64,000 nt of DNA from an uncultured Alloprevotella sp. (GTDB taxonomy: Bacteria; Bacteroidota; Bacteroidia; Bacteroidales; Bacteroidaceae). Below, piece after piece: positions 24,723-34,500 of the stretch. Made by a program: the position numbers and the translations under genes. The stretch spans positions 186,001 through 250,000 of the forward strand of contig CALUOQ010000003.1 of assembly GCA_944322325.1 (NCBI GenBank), in the 5' to 3' direction. The notes beneath the pieces are model-generated. The model did not search any database and was not told the DNA's origin. It saw only the letters and a list, made by a program, of their open reading frames with translations. Every line of letters starts with the position of its first letter. Within the stretch, counting starts at the first letter, position 1.

Positions 24723-25916
24723 ATGGTGACTTTACATCTTACCGTCTTGACTTCAAGACGAAATTCAGCAGGGAAATTGCCGGTTCTTATCGCGCTTACG
24801 TCAAAAAGGCAGGTGCGGTATATCAAGACCGGGTACGAGATTGACGACCTTTTCCAGTTTGAGGATGGGAAGGTGGTGTGTCGCAAGGACGCAAGGATTA
24901 TGAACCAGCGTCTTAATTTTGTTTTGTCGGAATACCGGGATAAGTTGAGTGCTATCCCTGATGCCGATGTTTACTCGTGTGCACAGCTGAAGGAAATACT
25001 TGTGGGAAGATTGCAGGTTGGGCAGCCTGTTACTGTCAAAGAGTGGATGGAAACCCGTATCGGAGAATTGCGTAAAGAAGGTAGGGGTAGCTATGCTGAC
25101 ATGAATATCTACACGTTGAAGCTGATTTTAGATAACATCGGTGATACGCCCCTACAGTGTATTACCCCTGCGATTGTACTGAGATTTATCAAAGGCATGA
25201 CTAATCTGAGCGCTGCCACGCAGCAAATGCGCCTGACGCATTTGAAAGCGAGAATTAACGAGGCTATTCAGGAGGGACTTGTAAAGTACGACGTTCATCC
25301 GTTTACAGGAATTAAAATGCCTAAGCCGGGTGTGAAGCTGCTGGACATAACGATTGACGAATTTCGTCGCATACGTTGCCTGAAAACGTGTCACAAGCGC
25401 ATCGGACTTGCAAGGGATTTGTTCCTGTTGTCGTTTTATTTGTGTGGCATGAACTTGGCCGACATCGTTGAGGCGGATTTCAGCACGGATGAGATGCAGT
25501 TTGTCAGGAAGAAAACTTGCAGGAAAAAGTCAGGAATAAATGTTGTGAGTTTTTCTATTCCACCTGAAGCAAAACTCATCATCAACAAGTATGTCAAGCG
25601 GAATGGTCGGCTTGATTTCGGCTACGAGTTTTCATATAGGAATTTTCAGCGTTACCTGAACTTCTGTTTTAAGAAACTGGCAGAAGCTGTAGGGATAACA
25701 ACCGATTTCTCATTCTATTCTGCACGAAAGACTTTTTCGCAGTTCGCATACGATTTGGGAGTAAGGACTGAAATCATTGAGTATTGCATCGGACAGACAA
25801 TGAAAGAGAATAGGCCTATTTATAATTATATCCGCATAATGAGGAAACAAGCGGATGCAGCCATACGTAAGGTGATTGATTATACAGAGCACCCGGAGAA
25901 TTATTCTTTGGAATAA
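24723..25916 (+). CDS. int: Tyrosine-type phage integrase
   Basis: The product is about 397 residues. It has an arm-binding N-terminal domain, a SAM-like core-binding domain (about 85-190) and a C-terminal catalytic domain. Box II reads SARKTF with the conserved Arg, and the nucleophile Tyr is in PIYNYIRI near the end. The box I position, usually GxR, reads CGMNLADI, so the first catalytic Arg is not in its canonical place; such degenerate forms occur in Bacteroidetes integrases. I prefer the ATG at 24723, which gives the common MVTLHL opening, over 24699. It lies beside tRNA-Arg, its likely target. Confidence 0.9.
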   Translation: MVTLHLTVLTSRRNSAGKLPVLIALTSKRQVRYIKTGYEIDDLFQFEDGKVVCRKDARIMNQRLNFVLSEYRDKLSAIPDADVYSCAQLKEILVGRLQVGQPVTVKEWMETRIGELRKEGRGSYADMNIYTLKLILDNIGDTPLQCITPAIVLRFIKGMTNLSAATQQMRLTHLKARINEAIQEGLVKYDVHPFTGIKMPKPGVKLLDITIDEFRRIRCLKTCHKRIGLARDLFLLSFYLCGMNLADIVEADFSTDEMQFVRKKTCRKKSGINVVSFSIPPEAKLIINKYVKRNGRLDFGYEFSYRNFQRYLNFCFKKLAEAVGITTDFSFYSARKTFSQFAYDLGVRTEIIEYCIGQTMKENRPIYNYIRIMRKQADAAIRKVIDYTEHPENYSLE

Positions 25917-26037
25917 GAATGCGGATAAGGGTCCGCCTGATGACATCCCGGCACGTTCGATGGTGATGTTCAGGATTGAGAACGTTGACAAGGGGCAGAC
26001 GGTGGTGTACCAACGGATGAAGGGGAAAGGATTTTAA
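25912..26037 (+). pseudogene. Possible C-terminal remnant of a protein gene
   Basis: An open stretch with no proper start reads ADKGPPDDIPARSMVMFRIE and then NVDKGQTVVYQRMKGKGF before a stop. It overlaps the last bases of the integrase in another frame. The sequence has protein-like composition but no start, so it may be the end of a gene truncated during phage rearrangement. I do not recognise the family. Confidence 0.3.
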
Positions 26038-26206
26038 TCCTCATATTGTGGTTTGTCATTTTACGCCCACAGGAAAGCACGGCTTTCTTTGTGGGTTTTC
26101 TTTTCCCCTTTTTTGAGCCTTACACGCACGCGCTACGCGCGCGATGGAGAAGAAGAAGTAGAAGGAAATATATATACTTATATATTTCTTCTCTTTTCTT
26201 TGTTCC

Positions 26207-26469
26207 CCAAATTCCGAAGAAAAGGGCATTTCTTCGGAAGATATACGCATTTCTTCGGAAGGAATAGCAATAACTTCGGAAGAAAAGCCTATTTCTTCGG
26301 AAGAAATAAAGCGGTTTTTAGACCTTATTTTTGCCCTAAAAACGGCCTTTTTCGCCCTGTTTTTGCGTATGTTCGGAAGAAAAAGCCATTTCTTCGGAAA
26401 GAATACATATTTCTTCGGAAGAAATGAGCATAACTTCGGAAGAAATACCCTTTTCTTACGAAGAAATAG
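26207..26469. repeat. Phased array of 21-bp-spaced palindromes (consensus ATTTCTTCGGAAGAAAT)
   Basis: CTTCGGA cores start at 26232, 26253, 26274 and 26295, and again at 26371 (GTTCGGA), 26392, 26413, 26434 and 26455 (CTTACGA). The spacing is exactly 21 bases within each block. A weaker copy is at 26211. Each core is an inverted repeat, ATTTCTTC and GAAGAAAT around one G. The block between 26316 and 26370 lacks the core and is pyrimidine-rich. A 21-bp step is two helical turns, so all sites face one side of the DNA. Confidence 0.85.
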
Positions 26470-26489
26470 CTATAAATGGGTAAGGAATT

Positions 26490-26561
26490 ATGGCTTTTGC
26501 TAATGAAAAAAGCGATGCCCGGAATGTTCAGGCACCGCCGCTGTGTTATGAGCACAAATGA
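26490..26561 (+). CDS. Possible 23-residue peptide ORF
   Basis: The ATG follows an AAGGA about four bases upstream and the frame reads MAFANEKSDARNVQAPPLC before a short end and stop. It starts directly after the palindrome array, so it could be the first frame controlled by it. The size is too small to judge coding status from sequence alone. Confidence 0.22.
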   Translation: MAFANEKSDARNVQAPPLCYEHK

Positions 26562-26599
26562 AAAAGAAGTCGGTCTAAAGTAGAGGGAAATAGACGGAG

Positions 26600-26899
26600 C
26601 TAATCTTCGTCCGAACTTTCATCGGAAGAGAGTGCGAGAAGTTTGTCCTCGATGGTAAGATGAACTTCGCTATCATCAATATTGATATTCCGAGGCATGA
26701 TGATTTTGATAAACTCCATGGAAACTTTCACCCTGTCCCGTGGGTCAAGTTCCATGAAATCTTTCATCATTAACGTCATGGCTTCTCCTTTGGGAACAGT
26801 GTCGTGTGCCCTAAGCCATTTCTCAATCATCTCTTTTGCCAATGCTGTTATTTTATTCGGAGTGCCTTTTTGCCTCCCTCCTGTTTTCTTTCCTCTCAT
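26600..26899 (-). CDS. Small GGRQKGTPNK-type phage protein (DUF5681-like)
   Basis: The 99-residue product opens MRGKKTGGRQKGTPNK, a basic DNA-contacting type of opening. A helical middle with a DPRDRVKVSMEFIKIIMP segment and an acidic tail (SSDESSDED) follow. Proteins with this opening are common in phages near packaging genes and may be small terminase or DNA-binding factors; the role here is open. The ATG at 26899 follows a TATCTTTG box. The longer frame would need a TTG inside that promoter. It is divergent from the ejection cassette. Confidence 0.65.
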   Translation of the reverse strand: MRGKKTGGRQKGTPNKITALAKEMIEKWLRAHDTVPKGEAMTLMMKDFMELDPRDRVKVSMEFIKIIMPRNINIDDSEVHLTIEDKLLALSSDESSDED

Positions 26900-26929
26900 A
26901 TACGTGTGTAAAAAGTTAAACTGCAAGTG

Positions 26930-26937
26930 CAAAGATA
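26930..26937 (-). promoter_or_regulatory. -7 promoter box TATCTTTG
   Basis: TAnnTTTG on the minus strand, 31 bases upstream of the start of the small GGRQKGTPNK gene. Confidence 0.55.
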
Positions 26938-26977
26938 AGGCTTTAACTTCGCCACATAATGATAAGTTTTAACAGAT

Positions 26978-27457
26978 ATGGGATTAATAGGCAGCGCATT
27001 AGGAGCCGTCGGCAGTATCTTCGGCGGCATCTCCGCATCAAAGGCGATGAAGAAAGCCAAGCAGAACGTACAGGAACAGATACAGAAAAACCAAGACTGG
27101 TATGACCGCCGGTACAACGAGGATGCCACGCAGCGTGCCGACGCGCAACGCATCCTGACGATGACGGAGGAGAGCATCAAGAACCGCAACCGCCAGGCGG
27201 CAGGCACTCAGGCCGTGATGGGCGGCACGGACGAGAGCACGGCGGCGGCGAAAGCGGCCAACAACCAAGCCCTTGCGGACGCAACGGCACAGATTGCCGT
27301 GAACGGAGAGCAGAGGAAAGACCAGATAGAGCAGCAGTACCTGCAACGTGACGCAGACTTGCAGAACCAGTTGCAGCAACTTGAAGCGGACAAGGCACAG
27401 GCCATATCGGGAGCCGTGCAGGGTGTAACACAGGCGGCTTCGCAGTTGCCGTTCTAA
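26978..27457 (+). CDS. Putative internal virion (ejection) protein, gp14-like
   Basis: The 159-residue product begins with a glycine-rich hydrophobic segment (MGLIGSALGAVGSIFGGISA). A long Gln/Ala/Asp-rich coiled coil of about 120 residues follows. This hydrophobic-Gly start plus coiled coil is the usual look of podovirus internal core proteins such as T7 gp14. Sequence similarity cannot be measured here, so the role is inferred from composition and place. It is the first gene of a plus-strand cassette leading into the giant polyvalent gene. Confidence 0.6.
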   Translation: MGLIGSALGAVGSIFGGISASKAMKKAKQNVQEQIQKNQDWYDRRYNEDATQRADAQRILTMTEESIKNRNRQAAGTQAVMGGTDESTAAAKAANNQALADATAQIAVNGEQRKDQIEQQYLQRDADLQNQLQQLEADKAQAISGAVQGVTQAASQLPF

Positions 27458-27472
27458 CCAAAGGAGGATACT

Positions 27473-28582
27473 ATGGCGACAACGATAGAAAACATACTGG
27501 GCGGCGGAAGGAAAGCGACCGCTACGCCCGCAGCTACGGGGGCAGCTCCCGGCGGCACGGGGACTACGTCGCAGCGTCAGGCCGTGCCTCAGATAGACTG
27601 GGGAACGGGGCGTGTTGACACGGGGCGGACGAACGCGCAGGCGCCACTGGCACCGGGAGCATCCGGTAACGGGGAAACCAAAACGACGGCACAGACACCT
27701 CGTCGGCTGACGTACGAAGAGATGTTCATGCTGTCGAACCCGGACCCGACGCCTACGCCGGAACAGTTGGAGAAGGAGCGCAGGAAGCAGAAGCGTGATA
27801 AGATATTCGCGGCCATCGGTGACGGTATATCGGCGCTGTCGAACCTGTATTTTACGACGAAAGGTGCGCCCAGCATGTACTCGGGGCGTGAGACGGCTTC
27901 ACGAAGGGTGAACGACCGCTGGGCAAAACTTGCGGCGGACCGGGACGCCAAGATGAAAGCCTACATTGACGGACTGATGAGGGCGCGGCAAGCTGATGAT
28001 GCCTACAATGCCAACGCGCGCGAATGGCAAAGGCAGCTTGGCCTTGACAAAATCAAGCAGGAACGCGACAAGGCGGCTGACGCTCGTGCGGAAGCAGAAG
28101 AAGAAAGAAAAAGATCCTTGCATCCGTTCGCTGTGCGCGAGGCCGAAGGTGATGCACAAAGAGCGGAGGCACAGGCAAAATACGCCGAAGAATATGAGCA
28201 GTCAAGGATTGGACGCAACAAGGCTGCGGCTGGAGCTTCCAATGCGTCCGCCGGTGCATCGAGGGCACGCGCACGCTACTACGATAACGGAGGTAGTTCG
28301 GGAAACCGCTACTACGGCCAGTTCAGAGGTAAATCGTACAAGACACAGGCAGACTACGAGAAAGCCGTGTTGGACGCGGCAAGGGATGCAGGAGTTGACA
28401 TCTATGACACAGAAGTGACTGAAAGGAACTTCAAGGGCGAGCCGAGGAAGCAGCGCAGGGTGAAACGCTCCATCGCCTCCATTGCGGCAGAAGTGGACGA
28501 AAAGACCAACCAGTTCAACGTGGAAGATTACAGACGCGTAGGCGGCACGAGACAAGAGAACAGCGCACCTCCATTAAACTGA
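27473..28582 (+). CDS. Hypothetical coiled-coil virion-associated protein
   Basis: The 369-residue product starts with a Thr/Ala/Gly-rich disordered part (about 1-85). A short hydrophobic helix (KIFAAIGDGISALSNLYF) and a charged coiled coil (about 135-240, rich in Arg/Glu/Ala) follow. The C-terminus is basic and ends in a folded KTQADYEKAVLDAARDAG segment. I recognise no family. The place between a gp14-like gene (15 bases) and the giant gene (7 bases) suggests a part of the same ejected complex. Confidence 0.6.
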   Translation: MATTIENILGGGRKATATPAATGAAPGGTGTTSQRQAVPQIDWGTGRVDTGRTNAQAPLAPGASGNGETKTTAQTPRRLTYEEMFMLSNPDPTPTPEQLEKERRKQKRDKIFAAIGDGISALSNLYFTTKGAPSMYSGRETASRRVNDRWAKLAADRDAKMKAYIDGLMRARQADDAYNANAREWQRQLGLDKIKQERDKAADARAEAEEERKRSLHPFAVREAEGDAQRAEAQAKYAEEYEQSRIGRNKAAAGASNASAGASRARARYYDNGGSSGNRYYGQFRGKSYKTQADYEKAVLDAARDAGVDIYDTEVTERNFKGEPRKQRRVKRSIASIAAEVDEKTNQFNVEDYRRVGGTRQENSAPPLN

Positions 28583-28589
28583 CAGTATT

Positions 28590-31500
28590 ATGCCAAACAA
28601 GATAACATACACCATTACCACCTCGGACGGCAAAAGCCACCAAGTGAGCGAGGAAAACATTAACAAGTACGGTATGCAGTCGTATGCGGACGCATACAAG
28701 GGCGCAACCATCCGTATGCGCGACAAGAACGGCGCGGACTATGACATACCGCTGGGCAACTATGACGACGCAACGCAGCAGGGGCTGCACCCCTTCAGGT
28801 TTGAGCATACACCAACAGAGGACAGCAATAGCAACGAACAACAGCCGCAGGCAGGACAAGGACAAGACAGGCCTGAGAACCGGCAAACGGCGAAGCCGTG
28901 GCAACCCACCATGCAGGAAAAATTGCGGATGAATGCCAGCCTCCACAACATCGGGCAATCAGCCCGGCGGACAATGGAGGACTTCAACGAGCGCATGGAC
29001 AACTTGCAGGAATACGGCAAGCGTTTCGGAGGCGGTCAGACGGTAAGCGGAGGCTTACGGTTCAATCCCGGCACCAAGAAGATGGAGCGTACCTACCTCA
29101 CCCCTACCGGCGAGCGCACATTCAACAAGGCTGCGGCCGATGCAGTGAGCCGGGAATACCGCGACGCAGTGGATATGACCGTAGGCGGACAGATACGCAG
29201 GGCGCAGAACCGATTGCAGGAGCTGAAAGACAAGGCGGCTGCAAGGGTGCAGGAGCTTCACGAGAAATGGAAGCAGGACTACGAGAACAACGATGCGCCG
29301 CTTGCCGCCGTACTTGCGGCTGACACCTACGTGCCGTCCATACAGAGCGACCAGACATATAGGGCGCTGCAAGCCGCAATACGGCAGACTGAGGAGCAAA
29401 TAAAAACCCTCGGTGAGCAGCAGGACCGTGAAGCAGGCAAGGACGTGGGCTTTTGGCGTGGCTTCGGGCGCGTGGCAGGAGACATACGCACGTGGGACTT
29501 CGGCATTGGCGACATGATGGACGCAATGACAATGATGAATGCAGCCGACCCGAAACGTCCGCAGACGGAACAGGAAAAAGCCGCCAATCAGGAAATGATG
29601 CGTGCCATACACGAGAACCAGCAGACGGAGGCCATGTATGGAGGAAACGCCAGCTTTTGGAACAGAGCAGGCATGATGACCGGCTACATGCCCTCGTTCA
29701 TGCTCGACTTCGCCATGACCGGCGGAGGTTTTGACGCTATCAACGTGGCTACAAAGGCCGCAGGGAAAGCAGCCACCAAAGCGTTGGGCAAGGAAGCGGT
29801 GGAGCAAATGGCCCGGCAAGGCTTCAAGACATACGTCAAGAACAACGGACTGCGAGGACTTGGGCAGGAAGCAGCCAACTGGACAATAAAGGCACTCGGC
29901 ACGACGGCTGACGAGCTGTTGATACGTGCCCCGCTGATGACGAATACTGTGCAGGGCATGGATACCGCCGCCGACATCATAGACCGCAAGCTCGGTGATG
30001 TGACGGTGGATGATAACGGTAACTACGACTTCTCCAACGACAGGACTTGGGGAAGCGCCGTTTGGCAGGGCGAGGCGAACTCAATCGTTGAGAACTACTC
30101 CGAGATGTTCGGCACGCACTTGCCTGAATTTGCCTCGACGAAGAATTTGGGCAGACTTGCCAATGTAATAGGTGCAAAGCGATTGAGCGGTGTACTCTCA
30201 CGCGCCAACGCCGGTGCGCTGGGCAACATCACCGACGGAACACGGCGCATCTTCGAGAAAATGGGTGTAAGCGACTATTTGGGCGAGGTGTCGGAGGAAT
30301 ACTACGGCCAGTTGTGGCGCACAATGCTGAACCTTGATGACGCATACCAGCAGAACCCCGACGGGACACGCACCAACCTGTTTGCCACCGGGCAGTTCCA
30401 CGGCGACATTTGGGGCGGAATGGCGTTGTCAATGGGACTGATGGGTGCAGGAAAGACAACCATGAGTGCAGCGAATTACCTATCCATGAAGCATGATGTG
30501 AATAAGGCGGACGCAAGGGCGAGCGAATTACTCACTCCTGAAGTATGGGAGCCTCTGCGCAGCACCATTGACATGGCCACGAATGACAATGTGGGCGATG
30601 TGGCGGAAGTGATTGTGAACGACCGGGACATGACGGACGAGGAAAAAGCCGCCGTAATGAACTACATGGAGCGTTCACTGTACCTGCGCGGAGTAAACCT
30701 TGCCGAGCTTGTGAAATCACGCGGAGGCGAGCAGGACGAAAATGCACAGCGTGCCAACGACAGCTACATGGACGGCTACAACGCGCAAAGCGACGTGGAG
30801 ATGCAGGACGCAAGAAGTATGTACGAGCTGCAACGTCAGAAAGCGGAACAGGCATTAACGCCCGAAGAGCTTGACGAAATAGACAACGACCCGATAGGTG
30901 CACTGCGCAACCTTGGTGACGATGAAGCCATAAATCAAACTGTCATAGACTACATCAACGCCAAGCAGGTGTATGACGGAATGTTGCAGCGTGTGCGCGA
31001 TGACATAGACGGACGTATCGACCAAAGTAACACGATGATAGACAGCCGCACCAACCGTAAGACAGGCATGATACAGGGTGCGACGCTGAAAGTGCAGGAC
31101 GACGAGGGCAACGACCGCCGCGTGTACGTGCTGGACGGAAACCTTGCTACCTACGAGGATGGCACAGGCATAGACAAAGAGAAGTCTGACGGCAGCATTA
31201 TCATCCGTGATGCGGAGACCGGTGCCGTAGAAATGGTGTCGCCCGATGCCATATTCAGCATGGAGCAGCCTGTTGACCCCGAAATGGAGAAACAGACAGC
31301 AGCGGAAGCCATACGCCAGCAGTTCGCACAGGAAGCAGCCAACAAGATAGACGGAACAGTGGCATTCCAGCCCAGCGACACCTATACTGTAACTGACGAA
31401 AGCGGACAAGCGGCGCAAATACAGATTGTGCCCAATGCAGACGGTCTTGCTGATAACGGTGACGGGACGGTTAATGTAAGCTCCGACGGCGGACAAACCG

Positions 31501-34500
31501 TTGTGCCCATGCGTAAGGATGATATTCAGGCAATGGTGGACGCCACGAACCGTGCGCGAGTGGCACAGGTCGAGCAGCAGCGCGAAGCCATGCAGCAGCC
31601 ACAGGCGCAAGAACAGCCGGCATACAGCCTGAACGATGAACTTACCCTGTTGGACGAAAACGGAAACGAGGTACGCGGAAGTATTACGGCAGATGCGAAT
31701 GAGGACGGACAATATGAGGTTTACACCGAAAACCCGATAAACGGACGGAAAGTAAACCTTTTCACCGCCGAAGAATTGAACATCCTGAATGCCAATACCG
31801 CTGAAAATTCTCTGCAAAACGGCGGAAATCTCACGGAAAACGACGGAAATTCCGCAGAAAATCTTCAGCAGGAACAGCAGCCGGTACAGGCAGAGCAGCC
31901 CGGGCAAAGCGCAATGGAACGCATACCGAAAGACGAACAAGGACAGCCGGTTTACGAACAGGCAGACCCTGATACGGCTTGGGACGCTATCGTTGAACAG
32001 GCAGAGGGCGACGAATCTATGGCACAAAGCGTGGCCGACAGCATGGTGGCCGACAAGGAAGCCGAACTGAAAAAGGTTGAGAAATCCAAACCCAAAGGAG
32101 GAACAACCATTGCCGAGAAGATTGCATCCGAGCGCGAGCGGAAGAATGCCGTGGAACAGGCTAAAGCCAACCTTGCGTTGTGGCAGAAGATAGCGCAGAC
32201 TTCACAGCGCAGGAGACAGGCCGCCCTCGCCGAACAGTCGCGGCAAGCTGAGGAAGCAGCACGGTTGCGCCGTGAGCAGGAGGAACAGGAACGTGCAGCA
32301 CGCGAGGAAGCCGAGCGCATACGTCGCGAAGCTCTGAACGGCGTGCCCGACTTTGTAGACGACACTCCGCAGGATGCTCGTGCAAGAGGCTACCGCAGGG
32401 TGAACGGCAACAAGGTTGACCGGCAGCAGCCCATACAGGCGAAACAAGGCAACGAGGTGCAGGTGAAGTTCGACGACAGGAACATCCCTGCCGGGCGCGT
32501 GGCATTGATGGAGGCCTCGCAGTTGCAGCCGAGCCATTTGAACGGACAGCGCAACCCGCTGTACTTCATTGACGAGGCGCAACCCAAAGAGCGCAATGAC
32601 GAGGCAAGCGTCATGTCGGCACGTAAGATTGCGGCCAACATACGCCCGGAGGAGATCACCTCGTCCGTTACGGCTTACACGGGCGCACCCACGGTAAACA
32701 CCCGTGGAGAGGTGATACAAGGTAACAACCGTAGTGCCGCCTTGCGCGAGATGTGGGCGGAGCATCCCGAACAGGCGACGAAATACAGGCAATACCTTAC
32801 GGAACACGCCGCAGAGTTCGGACTGGCACCCGAAGACGTGGAAGCCATGCAGCAGCCCGTGCTGGTGAATATGCTTGACGTGACGGACGATGACGCCATC
32901 ACGCTTGGCCAATTCGTAGCACAGGACACGGAGAGCGGCGGCACGGAACGCATCAAGCCCAAGAACCTCGTGCAGAAGATGGGCGGCGACATGAGTAGCT
33001 TTGTGGGCCGACTGCTTGCATCCCCTGATGAGGAAATGTCGTTCGCGGAACTGATAGACCGCAACGGCCTTGGTGTGTTGAAATGGATGCAGCAGAAAGG
33101 CTACATCACGCCGACGCAGTATAAGAGCGCGTTCGACAGCAAGGGCGGACTGACGGCGGAAACCAAGAACGACCTGAAAGGCGTTATGTACCAAAGCATT
33201 TTCCAAAACGGCAGCACCCACTTGGAGGAAATGTTCAACGCTTTGCCTTCAAAGGCGCAGAAAGCGATACTGGCTACGGCGTACCGGGACTATGACAGCC
33301 CGAATGCTGAGCGTATGAATGCCGAGATACAGAACTCCATCAGTGCCTACTACGCTTTGTCGCAAGACCCGGAATTTGCCAATGCCAAGAACTACAAGGA
33401 GGCACGCATCGCGGCGGAATCGTGGAAAAGGCAGCTTGCCTTTGACGATGTGACAGGCGAAAGCTATCTTCCTGCTGAAAAATACAGTAACTTTGCCTTG
33501 TTGCTGGCCACGATGTACAAAGGGCAGACGCAAGTATTCATACAGAATACACTGAAAAACATCTTTGACCTTGTACAAGGCACGAAAGAGGCTACCCTTT
33601 TTGAAGAGCCTGACAACACGCCGCGCACACTGGTAGAGGCTGTGAACGAGACTATGAACGGCCTTAGTGACGAATTATTGTTAAACGGAAACTTTATATA
33701 CAATGGACAACGGAGAAATAATGTACTGGTTGGCGATAGTGCAGCAGGCCAGGAAGGGCGACAAGGAAGCGATGGAGGTGCTCCGGCAGGAGGACGAGGT
33801 GAGGACGGAACAAGGACAGCTGTCGGTGCTGATGGAGCTTCAAATGACTGGAATAGCGGCAGAAGTGGACGAACTGGTAGAGAAGATCAAGGAAGAGCGG
33901 AGGAAGAAGAACCCGCCGAAGAAAGATTAAGCCGGGAAGAAGCCGCCGAAATCATCGCCGACATGGAGGAGCACGCCGAAGTGGCCCCGGAGGTGGAATT
34001 GACCATTGAAAACTGGGACGCGCTCTTCGGCGAGGATGGCCGTGTCAATACGCCGCTTGGCGAAGTGAAGATGGGCGAGAACCAGTTTACCAAACTTATG
34101 CGTCAAGGGCGCAGCGGCAAGTTGGGCATGATTAAGCCCACTCTTGAAAATCCTGACATCATCGTTGAGGACAGCAGCAATGCCAAAGATGGCGACATTA
34201 CCGAACGGACATCATCATATGTCTATGTAAAGACATATGTCAAACCTGACGGCTCACGTTACTATTACTTCACCTCTGTCACCGTAAGCAAAGACGGGCA
34301 TGAAGTGGTCGTTTCCAACCAAGAGAAAAGGAGGAACGTACTTACGAACCTCCTTCTTAAAGGTAGATTGGTTTGGAAACACGCCGATAATGTTTCGACT
34401 GCCTCAGACGTGGCAGATGGCTTATACTCGCCGCAGGGGAATTTGTCTGACCCCACTACCGAGGGCACGGATGCGCCGCAAACCAATAATTCCGTCAACA

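Larger units (their letters stand above)
26038..26599. other. AT-rich non-coding block with palindrome array
   Basis: This 560-base gap lies between the integrase side and the minus-strand small gene. It starts with an AT-rich stretch (26150-26210) and continues into the 21-bp palindrome array (26207-26469). It ends with a possible 23-codon ORF (26490-26561). Longer open frames over the array give only heptapeptide repeats of FFGRN type that follow from the DNA repeat. Confidence 0.6.

Noticed and set aside
26053-26427. Long plus-strand open frame over the palindrome array
   Set aside because: Its FFGRN/FLRKE heptapeptide pattern follows from the 21-bp DNA repeat; no ribosome site, no other protein character, and the reverse strand is open too.
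30441-30460. GAGKTT Walker-A-like string in the giant protein (near residue 618)
   Set aside because: It lies in a hydrophobic Gly/Ala/Met segment without a following Walker B or ATPase fold; likely chance.
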